36,208 bases of DNA. Source: Streptomyces fildesensis. GTDB taxonomy: Bacteria; Actinomycetota; Actinomycetes; Streptomycetales; Streptomycetaceae. This document shows, one piece after another, positions 1-7,534 of the stretch (its first letter is position 1; every line of letters starts with the position of its first letter). The notes under the pieces were generated by a model. It did not search any database, was not told where the DNA came from, and was given only the letters and a program-made list of their open reading frames with translations. Both the position numbers and the translations under genes were made by a program. Where the stretch lies: positions 1-36,208 of the forward strand of contig NZ_JAAIKO010000062.1 of the NCBI RefSeq assembly GCF_016107395.1. Reading direction: 5' to 3'.

Positions 1-476
1 CTGAAAACGAGTCACCGATTGGCCGTCGATACACCACGCCAACGGACGTGACCGCGGGATCCAAGCCCCTGTTCTTTGCCCAGGAACAGACGATCGCACT
101 GTCGTAGGTGGCGTACGGATGCTGGGTAGCCGTCCCGCGCCGCGACTGCGAGCGAGGAGCAGCCTGGACCGGGTGGCCTGCCGGATGGCCCGGGCACTTC
201 ACCGTGCCTCGGTACGGGCGCGTGCCATGCGCGATGGAATGCGCGTGACGGGCTGGCTCACCAGAGGTCGCCTCATGCGAGCTTCCGTCAATGGGTGACG
301 CGCTATCGGGGCCGGCCATTGCGAGCTCCGCGTGAAGGGGAGCCGGTACCGGCTCCGGCCAGGTCTCCGTAGCGGCAGGGGAGGGGCGGCTTGCCGGGAC
401 CAGGTCGCGGCCCGTCTTTGTGTTCAATGTCGGCGGTCGTGGCAGAGTCCTGGTGTGCGGCTAGTTGAGTCCCGGC
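1..476. other. No recognisable gene
   Basis: I find no convincing coding sequence here. Both strands carry only short open frames without a ribosome binding site or a recognisable motif. The stretch ends at the left inverted repeat of the IS21-type cassette. The only structure I see is a perfect 18-bp palindrome at 339-356. It could be the decayed far part of the lipoprotein gene that lies on the other side of the cassette, but I cannot trace that reading frame across. Confidence 0.5.
339..356. repeat. Perfect 18-bp palindrome
   Basis: GGAGCCGGTACCGGCTCC reads the same on both strands and has no spacer. It could be an operator or part of a hairpin. No adjacent gene explains it. Confidence 0.6.
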
Positions 477-496
477 TGATGGCCACCAGAAATCCA
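476..496 (+). repeat. Left terminal inverted repeat of IS21-type cassette
   Basis: The 21-bp sequence starts CTGATGGCCACCAG and pairs with the repeat at 1558-1578 with two mismatches. The element proper probably begins at TG, 477. Confidence 0.65.
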
Positions 497-610
497 GGTG
501 GATGGCCCTCCGACCTGTAATGTTCCTGATCGCTTCCTTATCTGAAGGAGAACCCTCCGTCCGGTTTGCTGGTGTTTGCGAAGCATCAGCGAACCGGTCG
601 AAGAGGTCCT

Positions 611-1030
611 GTGACGAAGTCTGACAGAGAGATCATGGAAATATTCGAGGCGTACGACCTGACCGAGACGGTCTGGTCGGCAGCCACCCTGACAGGACAC
701 GACCCGAAGACGGTCAAACGCTATGTCGAGGCCCGAGACAGCGGGCGCAACCCGTACGAGCGCGAGCCGCGGCCGAAGATGATCGACGCTTTCCTGGAGA
801 AGATCGAGGAGTGGGTCGAGCAGTCCAAGGCGACGATCCGTGCCGACGTGGTTCACGACAAGCTCGTGAAGATGGGCTACCCGGGCAGCGCCCGCTCGAC
901 CCGGCGGGCGGTGAACGCGTCAAAGACCGCGTGGAAGGCCGGCAAGCGGCGGACCTACCGTCCGTGGATCCCCGAGCCGGGCCGGTGGCTGCAGTTCGAC
1001 TGGGGAGAGGGGGTGGTCGCCTTGAACTGA
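611..1030 (+). pseudogene. IS21-family transposase istA, N-terminal fragment
   Basis: The product would be the DNA-binding half of an IS21 transposase. From the GTG at 611 the frame reads an N-terminal helix-turn-helix (EIFEAYDLTETVWSAA, then TGHDPKTVKRY), the linker usual in this family, and the start of the DDE core (WLQFDWGEG). It then runs into unrelated sequence and stops at 1030, after about 140 of the roughly 400-550 residues normal for IstA. The catalytic core is therefore absent. The upstream ATG at 566 lacks a ribosome binding site and lies within the terminal repeat region, so GTG at 611 is preferred. The istA fragment at 6948 belongs to a different IS21 subgroup, with a different N-terminus. 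Confidence 0.75.
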
Positions 1031-1059
1031 CCCCTCACTCTCAGGAACACCACGAGCTG

Positions 1060-1542
1060 TCCTCTGACCAGCGGTCTTGACCGGTCGCGAACTGGTATCT
1101 CTTGGCGTGACATCAACCGCTGCCAGCGGCCTGCCCTCGGAGGAACCCATGTCCTTGTCGCCCGGCCACCTTGCTGTCGAGCAGGAGGATCTACCGCGGC
1201 TTCGCGAACTCCTGGACTGCGGATATGACGTGGAGGACGACAGAGGTGACGGCTGGACCCTGTTGCGGCACGCCATCGACGTCGAAATAGACGGCCACGT
1301 CCAAAGCGGCGACCCACTCCACGTGGACGTCACCGCCTTCCTGCTGGCCCGAGGCGCCGACCCGCTCCGGGACGCCAACGGCATCCCGCCCGCCGAAGAG
1401 GCAGAAACGCGCGGCCACTGGCTGGCCGCTGAACTCATCCGGGCCTGGACGTCCCGGCGGGCTGGAGCCTGACCCCAGCCGGCCCCGAAACAACCGCACC
1501 AACCAAGATCGTGGGGTAATCGGGTCAAGACCGTTCAGAGGA
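1060..1542. repeat. Inner inverted repeat pair around the ankyrin gene
   Basis: TCCTCTGACCAGCGGTCTTG begins at 1060, and the reverse complement of 1523-1542 gives TCCTCTGAACGGTCTTGACC. The arms share TCCTCTGA and CGGTCTTGACC, separated by a small gap. They bracket the ankyrin gene inside the IS21-type ends, so the gene may have arrived as a separate cassette. This is suggestive only. Confidence 0.35.
1149..1472 (+). CDS. Ankyrin-repeat protein (passenger gene)
   Basis: This is a small soluble protein of 107 residues, presumably for protein-protein contact; partner and role are unknown. It reads HLAVEQEDLPRLRELLDCGYDVEDDRGDG, then TLLRHAID and FLLARGADPLRDANG. That is the A-x-x-x-x-x-x-L-L-x-x-G-A-D pattern of about two ankyrin repeats, ending in an amphipathic helix. 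The ATG at 1149 follows a GGAGG at 1139-1143. The frame is open upstream to 1077 but has no Shine-Dalgarno there. It sits alone between a truncated istA and the right end of the IS21-type element, so it is carried as cargo. Ankyrin singletons are common in streptomycetes, and nothing shows whether it is expressed. Domain assignment is good; function is unknown. Confidence 0.75.
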   Translation: MSLSPGHLAVEQEDLPRLRELLDCGYDVEDDRGDGWTLLRHAIDVEIDGHVQSGDPLHVDVTAFLLARGADPLRDANGIPPAEEAETRGHWLAAELIRAWTSRRAGA

Positions 1543-1557
1543 CGCTGGCCACCGGCA

Positions 1558-1578
1558 TGGATTTCTGATGGCCACCAG
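1558..1578 (-). repeat. Right terminal inverted repeat of IS21-type cassette
   Basis: Read inward on the minus strand it starts CTGGTGGCCATCAG and matches the left end at 19 of 21 positions. It abuts a lipoprotein reading frame that stops being recognisable at this point. Confidence 0.65.
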
Positions 1579-1718
1579 CCTGGACTCTCGACGACCGCCC
1601 ACCTGGGCATCTCAATGACCGTTGACATCAAGGGGGCTACTGAGGCGCAGCCTGCCGTCAGCAGTACTGCGGCGAGCGTGAGCGGAATGTATCGGCGCAT
1701 CCGCCCACGGTTTCGCAT
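1579..1718 (-). pseudogene. Lipoprotein N-terminus cut by IS21-type element
   Basis: On the minus strand an ATG at 1718 (or 1700) begins a clear bacterial lipoprotein signal: charged MRRY, hydrophobic IPLTLAAVLL, then the lipobox LTAGC. About 25 residues of mature sequence follow. The frame then enters the terminal inverted repeat of the IS21-type cassette at 1578 and loses meaning. Joining it directly to the far side of the element (position 476) gives a stop after four codons, so the original 3' part is not recoverable. The mature part is too short to assign a family. Confidence 0.55.
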
Positions 1719-1932
1719 CGAGGGCGAGACGAGTTCACCCGGTGGGCCATGGAGTTCGACGCGATCGACGCCGACACCGCAGCGGCAGGCGGCAGGGGGA
1801 GGGCGTCCCGACCCTGGGTGTTCCGCACGGGCCCTCGAGCTTGTTGTTGCCGTGGCCGAACCCCGGCCGGGGCCGGGGCTTGAGGTAGCCGAACCGGCCG
1901 AACCCTGCGGGCCAGCGACAAGGGCAGCGTCT

Positions 1933-4146
1933 TCAGGTGCCGACGCTCCAGGACAGGGTGGCGGTGCAGGTGCCCTGGGCGTAGGTGGCGGTGATGTCAA
2001 GGGTCTTGGCGTTATTGGGGGCTGTCCCTTTGATCTTGTGGGTGTTCGTGCCGGTGAGGGTGCCGTCGGCGATGGTCTTGCCGTCAATGGTCAGGGCCCA
2101 CTGCACGTTGGGACGGCAGCCTTTCGCGGGTTCGACGCTGAGGTGGCCAGGCATGGTGCTTGCTTGGTCGGTCAGCTTGAAGTGGGCCCGGACGGACCGG
2201 TTGCCGCCCACCGTCCAGGTGTAGGTGGTGGTGCTCTCGCCGAAAGCGCCGGTACCGGACTGGTAGATAGCGGGCTGACTGCCCGATACATAGGTGGCGG
2301 GGCCCGGCGGAGCTGGGAGCAGGACCAGGAACAGAGCGAAGAGGGCGGTTACCGCAACACACGCGGCGAACCCTCGCACGATGAGCTTGGCCTCTCCCGG
2401 CCCGCGGCCGGCTTGCGATCCTGTGGCGCGGGACTGCGGCGTGCCGGCGGTGGATCCGGGTCCGGCTGTGCCGGATACCGCCAGAAAGGACGGGGGCTCG
2501 CAGGTGTCCGGGTCGGCGGTTCCATCCTTCGCGGCCCGCGGGCCGACGCTCTGGGGTGCCTCCCCACGGACGGCTGGGCCCGGGGGACAGGTGTGGCCGG
2601 TACCAAAACGGGCGTCCGGGAGCCGAACGGATCGGTAAGGCGGCACGGTCGACTGGTCGGTGTCCTGCACCACACGTGCATCCAGACCAGTGCCTTCGGG
2701 CGGCTTCACCGGGCTGCCGGGCCGGCCGGCGTCATGCCCCGGTGGCGCATCAAGGGCTGCCATCGCGGCGTCGCTGTCCCCGTTCGGGCCTGGCGGCGGA
2801 TGTCCCTTTGAGCTGGGGATATGGATTGCTTCAGGTCGTGCGTCAATCCAGGCGGGTTCGCCGGCGCCCAGTTCCTCGTGCTGGACGAGAGCTCGGCTGA
2901 CGATGTCGTCGAGGTCGGCGTTGAGTGCGCGCTCGGCAATGAACGAGGTCAGTTGAGCGTCCTGGCGTACCGCGTTCTGCCGCGCCGCACGCAGTTGCGC
3001 CTGGGCCTGGCGCAACTCCTCCTCCAGGCGGCTGATGGTCTGCTGCGCCTGTTCCTGCTCGGTGCAGACCGCGGCGCCGAGCGCGTCTGCACGCTCTTGC
3101 TGTGCCGCAAGCACGCGGGTGGCTTCCTCCCGGGCGGCCTCCGCTTCGGCCAGGGCTACGGCGGCTTGGCCGCGAGCGGCATCGGCGTCGCCGAGCGCTG
3201 AGCGGGCTGCGGCGTGGCCGGCCTGGGCCTGATCACGCCAGTGGGTCTCCCGGACCCGAAGGGCCGCTTTGAGCGCCGCTGCTTGTTCAGCGGCGATCTG
3301 CAAGGTCTCGCAGGCCTGCGCGAGCCGCTCCAGCAACAACGCTTCCCGCTCCTGCCAAGCCTCCCGCTCCGTCGCCGACTCCTTCCGGGCTTCCTCTTTC
3401 TCCCGCAGGTGCCATTCCGCTTGTTCCTGCCAGTGCTCGACCTGCGCTCGAGCCGTGGCCACGTCCTGACGCAGCCTGGCCACCTCAGCGGAAACACCGT
3501 CCAGCGCCTGCCTCATCCGCTGCTCCCGCACGCGCAGCCGGTCCACTTCCTGCCCAGCCGCCCGCAGCGCCCGCCGCAGAACAGCTTGTGCCCGCAGCAC
3601 ACGCTTGACCCGCTCGTCCGCCCGTACCGCCCGGCACTTGTCCCTCATCAAATCCTTTTCGAGCCAGATGATCTGCTGCTGCTGAAAACCCACCAGCAAA
3701 CGCGCACTGGCATACCCGTCGACTACTGCGTACACCGCGTACACGTCCGGCAGACGCTCTCGCAGGGCCAGCTTGTACGCCGCCCACAGCTCCTCCACGT
3801 CGTGACGCTGTGGCACGCCACGCTCCTCCTCAAGAACCCGTAGGAGATCGAAAACAACATCCCGCGTGGGCACCAACCGGCCCTGGATCATCCGCTGCAC
3901 CGAGGCCTCGCTACGCCCCGACCGCAACGCACCCAGCCGCTTCGCTCCCGCGGCTCCGGGCTTGTCGTCCGTTGCTTCAGGCGGTGCCGTTTCCAGCAGA
4001 CGCTGGGCGATGTCCTTCAGCGTCAGCGGCCGATCACCGCTCTTCAGCGGATCGAAGACGACACGGCGCACGGTGGTCGTCCAGCTGAACACCGGTTCGG
4101 GCAGGCCCTCGTCAATAGGCTCCACAGGCCGTCCGGGACGCGCCAT
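1933..4146 (-). CDS. HTH / long coiled-coil / single-span membrane protein
   Basis: I do not recognise this 737-residue protein as a described family, but its layout is clear. Residues 1-130 form a cytoplasmic domain with helix-turn-helix character (LTLKDIAQRLL near 41-51 and SEASVQRMIQGRLVPTRDVV near 79-98). Residues 155-405 are an almost unbroken charged coiled coil rich in A, E, Q and R. Residues 430-585 are a proline/glycine-rich linker. A membrane span lies at about 588-612 (GFAACVAVTALFALFLVLL). The last 125 residues look like a beta-rich domain with two cysteines (about 677 and 727) that could pair outside the cell. The start is ATG 4146, 7 nt after a G-run at 4154-4160; the ATG at 4152 sits too close to it. 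It is divergent from the small two-span protein at 4249. A transmembrane sensor touching DNA or partners inside is inference. Confidence 0.75.
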   Translation of the reverse strand: MARPGRPVEPIDEGLPEPVFSWTTTVRRVVFDPLKSGDRPLTLKDIAQRLLETAPPEATDDKPGAAGAKRLGALRSGRSEASVQRMIQGRLVPTRDVVFDLLRVLEEERGVPQRHDVEELWAAYKLALRERLPDVYAVYAVVDGYASARLLVGFQQQQIIWLEKDLMRDKCRAVRADERVKRVLRAQAVLRRALRAAGQEVDRLRVREQRMRQALDGVSAEVARLRQDVATARAQVEHWQEQAEWHLREKEEARKESATEREAWQEREALLLERLAQACETLQIAAEQAAALKAALRVRETHWRDQAQAGHAAARSALGDADAARGQAAVALAEAEAAREEATRVLAAQQERADALGAAVCTEQEQAQQTISRLEEELRQAQAQLRAARQNAVRQDAQLTSFIAERALNADLDDIVSRALVQHEELGAGEPAWIDARPEAIHIPSSKGHPPPGPNGDSDAAMAALDAPPGHDAGRPGSPVKPPEGTGLDARVVQDTDQSTVPPYRSVRLPDARFGTGHTCPPGPAVRGEAPQSVGPRAAKDGTADPDTCEPPSFLAVSGTAGPGSTAGTPQSRATGSQAGRGPGEAKLIVRGFAACVAVTALFALFLVLLPAPPGPATYVSGSQPAIYQSGTGAFGESTTTYTWTVGGNRSVRAHFKLTDQASTMPGHLSVEPAKGCRPNVQWALTIDGKTIADGTLTGTNTHKIKGTAPNNAKTLDITATYAQGTCTATLSWSVGT

Positions 4147-4248
4147 GTTCATTCCCCCCCTGGAGTAATTCCTGGTCACGTTCTGCATCAATTGTGGTTC
4201 CGGAACCGTGGAGCGCAGACCAACCGACCACGGACACAGGAGCCCACC

Positions 4249-4491
4249 ATGGCGCGCCCCACACCTGCTACGCAGGTCAACCGTCAATCCCGCCGCAGCC
4301 GCACCGCCGGGGTGCGGACTGATGTTCGTCTTCTGAGTTGGCTGACCACCTTGACCGGACTGCTGTCCGTCATCGCGGTGGTCATTCTGACTCTGACCGA
4401 CCACGGCGAGGCCGCCGTGGCGGTCGGTGTCATCGGTGGGGCCATGGGCACCGCCGGCGGCATCCAGGTGACCGTTAACATCCGCCGATAA
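4249..4491 (+). CDS. Small two-span membrane protein
   Basis: This 80-residue protein has a basic N-terminus (RQSRRSR) and two hydrophobic stretches, at about residues 28-48 (SWLTTLTGLLSVIAVVILTL) and 55-75 (AVAVGVIGGAMGTAGGIQV). The short polar turn TDHGE lies between them, and the end is basic (NIRR). The topology suggests both ends inside. The start is ATG 4249 after ACAGGAG at 4235-4241. It is divergent from the coiled-coil membrane protein with a gap of 102 bp, so both may share a control region. It shows no lipobox or enzyme motif. It may be a partner or effector of the large protein, but the only evidence for that is adjacency. Confidence 0.65.
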   Translation: MARPTPATQVNRQSRRSRTAGVRTDVRLLSWLTTLTGLLSVIAVVILTLTDHGEAAVAVGVIGGAMGTAGGIQVTVNIRR

Positions 4492-5010
4492 CTGAAGGGT
4501 CGTCAGCAGCCCCCGGGTACGACCGGCACCACCTTGTCAGCGAACCGCTGGGGGAACGACAGATGTATATGCCCCCGTGAGACTGCGGACGGTGGTGCGG
4601 GGCGTGGTGGCACTGCGCGCGATGAGCGTCAACGCCGCCGTCGTCGCGTTCACCCAGGGCGGCATCGGTGATATCACCTCCTGGCGGGCCGCAGCTCCCA
4701 CGCGCTGGCCACCTCGGCCAGGCGACACGTGCGTGCACAGGGGGTGCTGCGCGCGAAGGAGGCCGGGCCACCGTTGCGGATGCTGGAGATCGACAGGAAC
4801 TCCGAGCCGGTGCAGCGCGTCGCAAAACTCCCGCCTACGCCGCCTGCTACCGCCGCCCGTGTCAACGACCTGGCCACGCCACGCACTTAAACTTCGTGCC
4901 GCCGGGCCGAGGATGCCGAGACCGTGCCGTGCTGGCACAGCGGCCGCATGTCGGCGCGCTGCTGCTTGGTGCCGAACGCCATCCAGGCGGTGACGGGAGG
5001 GGTGCCTGCC
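4492..5010. other. No confident gene; possible decayed coding remnant
   Basis: About 520 bases carry no gene that I can defend. A plus-strand frame near 4730-4890 reads VLRAKEAGPPLRMLEIDRNSE, which has the texture of real protein but no start, no recognised family and a stop at about 4890. Nothing further is clear before the DUF4267 remnant. Confidence 0.4.
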
Positions 5011-5361
5011 TCAGTCGCGCCGGATGTCATCCCCTGCCGCCCGCCGCCGGCTCACCCGGCGGCGGGGTGTCTGGGTCGGGTAGGGCTGGGCCTTGTGTTG
5101 CAGGCGGTTCGCGGGCGTAGGCAGCACCCAGCCCAGCGCCCGGCGGTGGTCCGTCACCAGCAGGATGCCGAGGACCAGGGCCAGGACGACGTCGCGGATT
5201 CCCTTGATGATCAGGAAGCCGCCGCCGTCGCCGGACGGCCAGCTCGGGAGGCCGAAGCCCGGGGCCGTCGTCTCCGGGCTCAGGATGAACTCCGTCCCGA
5301 ACCAGAGGATGAAGAGGATGAAGGCGGCGGCCAGGACGGTGTTGATCTTCTTTAGCGACAT
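5011..5361 (-). pseudogene. DUF4267 membrane protein, C-terminus lost
   Basis: The frame starts MSLKKINTVLAAAFILFILW and continues through GFGLPSWP and FLIIKGIRDVVLALVLGILL to DHRRALGWVL, which is the standard first two-thirds of a DUF4267 four-span membrane protein. After that the expected last two hydrophobic segments are missing. They are replaced by a hydrophilic proline/arginine-rich tail (about the last 40 residues) that looks like read-through of unrelated sequence, so the gene is truncated or frameshifted near 5125. It lies 63 bp downstream of the DUF1772 gene on the same strand and was probably its operon partner under the divergent TetR. The family's function is unknown. Confidence 0.65.
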
Positions 5362-5424
5362 CGTTCTTCCCCTTGCGAGTCTTCGTGAGCTGCGGCTGAC
5401 GACCGGGCGGGTGAGCCCGTGGGC

Positions 5425-5871
5425 TCAGGTGAGGGCAGTGACCAGCAGGGCGAAGGCGGCGATGATGACGGCGACGCGGATGTAGTGGAGACGCTCCCAG
5501 CGGTTCAGCTGCTGCTTCCAGTCGGCGGGCCGGTTGTCAACGGTCCATGTCTTGTTCCGGTTGTTGATCGGAACGAGCAGCAGAAGCGACATGACCACGC
5601 TGAGGATCAGAAGCGTCCCGGCGGTGACGACGAGGCCGGTGTCCTGGTGGTCCCACCCGGCGAAAGCCCAGATGCCGACCAGGACGAGCGAGCCGATGTA
5701 CCAGAACGGCATCACGGCGCCGAGCATCCGGCCCCCGTGGGCGTGGCCGAGTTGGCCGCTGTCCTCCGGGAGGGCGTTGAGGATCGGGCCCATGACGAAG
5801 GCGACGCAGAACTCCACCCCCACCATCACGCCGACGATCACGGTGGTGACGACCTCGAGTGCGTTGAGCAT
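5425..5871 (-). CDS. DUF1772 family integral membrane protein
   Basis: This 148-residue protein has four predicted spans. It starts LNALEVVTTVIVGVMVGVEF, has a central MPFWYIGSLVLVGIWAF and LVVTAGTLLILSVVMSLLLLVPINNR, and ends with HYIRVAVIIAAFALLVTAL. PINNR followed by a conserved W (WERLHYIR) is the mark of the DUF1772 (anthrone-oxygenase-like) family, where some members act on aromatic polyketides but most are unassigned. The start is ATG 5871 with a weak AGAGGG upstream; the longer open frame upstream overlaps the regulator and its operators and is rejected. It is divergent from the TetR gene at 5962. The three operator-like repeats between them suggest that TetR represses this gene and the DUF4267 gene. 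Confidence 0.8.
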   Translation of the reverse strand: MLNALEVVTTVIVGVMVGVEFCVAFVMGPILNALPEDSGQLGHAHGGRMLGAVMPFWYIGSLVLVGIWAFAGWDHQDTGLVVTAGTLLILSVVMSLLLLVPINNRNKTWTVDNRPADWKQQLNRWERLHYIRVAVIIAAFALLVTALT

Positions 5872-5888
5872 GATGACCCTCTTGGCAT

Positions 5889-5952
5889 CTAGTGCTGCTA
5901 GCTGACGAGTCAACGCTAGTACTGCTGCCGCTCTCTTGTCTAGCAGTGCTAG
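5889..5952. promoter_or_regulatory. Three CTAG-type operator repeats for divergent TetR
   Basis: CTAGTGCTGCTAG (5889-5901) and CTAGCAGTGCTAG (5940-5952) match as inverted copies at 11 of 13 positions. A third, weaker copy, CTAGTACTGCTG, lies at 5916-5927. They occupy the whole gap between the DUF1772 and TetR starts, as expected for a local repressor controlling both directions. Confidence 0.65.
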
Positions 5953-5961
5953 CATCGAATC

Positions 5962-6546
5962 ATGTCGGTACAGGAACGCAAGGAACGCGAACGGGCGGAG
6001 CGCGAGCGCCTCATCGTGGCGACAGCCCGTGAACTCGCCGAGCAGCAGGGCTGGGACGCGGTCACCACCCGCCGGCTCGCCGAACGCATCGAGTACAGCC
6101 AGCCCGTCCTCTACAGCCATTTCCGCGGCAAGCGCGAGATCATCGGCGCCGTCGCCCTCCAGGGCGCCACCGAGCTGGCCGCGGCGGTGCGGGCCGCGAC
6201 CGCCGCCGTGGACGGCCCGCGCGAGCGGGTCGCCGCCCTCGCGCGCTCCTACCTCGCCTTCGCCGCACGCAACCCGGCGGTATACGACGCGATCTTCCAG
6301 CTCGACGGCGGTCTGGCGTACGCACAGGAGGACACCCCGGCACCTCTCAAGGACGCTTTCGCCGCGCTGCTGGAGTGCCTCGGAGAGGTCGCCGGGGACG
6401 GCGTCGACTCGGGGCTGTTCACCGAGGTGTTCTGGGCGTCCCTGCACGGGGTGGCGACCCTGACCCGGTCGGGACGGCTGCCGCCGGAGCACACCGAGCC
6501 GAGGGTGGAGCTGCTGGTGGACCGGCTCGCCATCGCCATGGTCTGA
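5962..6546 (+). CDS. TetR/AcrR family transcriptional regulator
   Basis: This 194-residue regulator has an N-terminal TetR helix-turn-helix at about residues 15-62: LIVATARELAEQQGW, then TTRRLAERI, then YSQPVLYSHFRGKREI. The helical ligand-binding half follows, with the tryptophan/histidine signature FWASLHGVATLTRSGRL typical of the WHG-type C-terminal domain. The start is ATG 5962, the only one before the HTH; there is no strong Shine-Dalgarno, and the transcript may be short-leadered. It is divergent from the DUF1772/DUF4267 pair with operator repeats between. The ligand is unknown; a small hydrophobic compound is the family norm. Confidence 0.88.
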   Translation: MSVQERKERERAERERLIVATARELAEQQGWDAVTTRRLAERIEYSQPVLYSHFRGKREIIGAVALQGATELAAAVRAATAAVDGPRERVAALARSYLAFAARNPAVYDAIFQLDGGLAYAQEDTPAPLKDAFAALLECLGEVAGDGVDSGLFTEVFWASLHGVATLTRSGRLPPEHTEPRVELLVDRLAIAMV

Positions 6547-6571
6547 CACACCATCCCGGCGGGCACGCGGC

Positions 6572-6589
6572 CGGGGCCCTCGGGCCCCG
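6572..6589 (+). terminator. GC-rich hairpin after TetR gene
   Basis: CGGGGCCC and GGGCCCCG form a near-perfect stem 26 bp after the TetR stop, without a T-run. This fits the hairpin-only terminators common in streptomycetes. Confidence 0.5.
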
Positions 6590-6947
6590 CCGCTGCCTGC
6601 CTGCGGCATCGCCGGGATGACGTTTCCCCCGAAGAACTCGCGAGTTGCTGCCTCTACGCGTTGTTACGGCCAAGGTCGCAGTGCGCCGCCTCGTCGAGGT
6701 CGCTGTGACGGGGCTGCGCGGCGGCCACTGACGCATGCTCGCCATCATGTTTCCACGGCTGAATTCAGTACTTGTGACTGCTTGGTGGCGCGCCACGCGA
6801 AGGCGGCGCGGCTTCGCCTTTGAGCGCATGGCTATGTAGGTGAGTAGGGGAGGTGTTTGTCGTTCAGTGCGGAAGGCGGCTTCGTATTGTGAAGGGTGAT
6901 GTCCTTGCAGTGGGACGATCGGTGTGCTTCTCCCGCTGGGGGTCCGA
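6590..6947. other. Intergenic, no gene; probably includes IS21 left end
   Basis: I see no gene. A short perfect palindrome, AACTCGCGAGTT, lies near 6638. The last 100 bases (from about 6845) probably belong to the left end of the IS21-type element whose istA starts at 6948, but without its right end I cannot define the terminal repeat. Confidence 0.4.
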
Positions 6948-7514
6948 ATGCACATATCGACGAGCAAGGTCGAGCTGTACGCGGCGATCCGCCGTGACCA
7001 GCGTGCCGGCCTGTCGATGCGCGCTCTGGAGCGCAAGTACGGGGCGACCTGGCGGACGATCCGCAAGGCCCTGGACTCGAACTGGCCTGAGCCCCGGAAG
7101 AAGCAGGCACCGCGTCCGACCAGGCTGGACCCGTATAAGCCGGTGATCGATGGAATGCTGGAGGCAGACCTCGACGCGCCGCCGAAGCAGAAGCACACCG
7201 TGAAGAGGATCTTCGACCGGCTGCTGGACGAGCACGCGGCGGCCGGGATCTCCTACCAGATGGTCCGCGCCTACGTCGCTGTGCGGCGCAAGGAGATCCG
7301 GTGGGAGGCCGGACCCGGGCCGGAGGAGATGTTCGGCCCGCAGTCCCACATGCCGGGGGACGAAGCGGAGGTCGACTTCGGTGATGTCCACATCGTGCTG
7401 GCGGGGGTGCCCACCCGTTGTTACTTGTTCTCGCTGCGGCTGTCGTACTCCGGCAAGGCGCTGCACAGACCCGTTGACCGCACTATCGGCGTGTCCTACG
7501 CGTCGGCGTGGTGA
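6948..7514 (+). pseudogene. IS21-family transposase istA, 5' half
   Basis: The frame reads the N-terminal third of an IS21 transposase. It has KVELYAAIRRDQRAGLSMRAL, ERKYGATWRTIRKAL (helix-turn-helix), the linker PYKPVIDGMLEADLDAPPKQKHTVKRIFDRL, and the beginning of the DDE core, EAEVDFGDV, with LFSLRLSYSGKALHR. Homology stops at about 7470 and a stop follows at 7514, so roughly 180 residues remain. The start is ATG 6948; the earlier ATG at 6924 is in frame but does not belong to the conserved protein. Downstream sequence is a scrambled permease gene, so the break coincides with a rearrangement. Confidence 0.8.
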
Positions 7515-7534
7515 GGGCGAGGAGTCTCCGTTCG

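Larger units (their letters stand above)
477..1577 (+). mobile_element. IS21-type cassette with passenger ankyrin gene
   Basis: The element is bounded by inverted repeats of about 21 bp, 476-496 and 1558-1578, that match at 19 positions and end in TG...CA as IS21-family elements do. Inside are the first part of an istA transposase gene (611-1030), then an unrelated ankyrin-repeat gene (1149-1472); istB and most of istA are missing. That makes it a deletion derivative that could only move with a transposase supplied in trans. I found no clear target-site duplication: the flanks are GGC on the left and GCC on the right. The ends are seen in the sequence; its mobility is inference. Confidence 0.6.

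Noticed and set aside
1749..1877. Small plus-strand ORF beginning MEFDAIDADTAAAGG with a CCC near its end
   Set aside because: It looks superficially like a peptide precursor, but it has no ribosome binding site, no neighbouring maturation genes and an arginine/proline tail typical of chance frames.
1862..1880. CCCCGGCCGGGGCCGGGG run possibly acting as terminator of the coiled-coil gene
   Set aside because: The pairing is mostly low-complexity GC sequence with several alternative folds, so I do not list it as a terminator.
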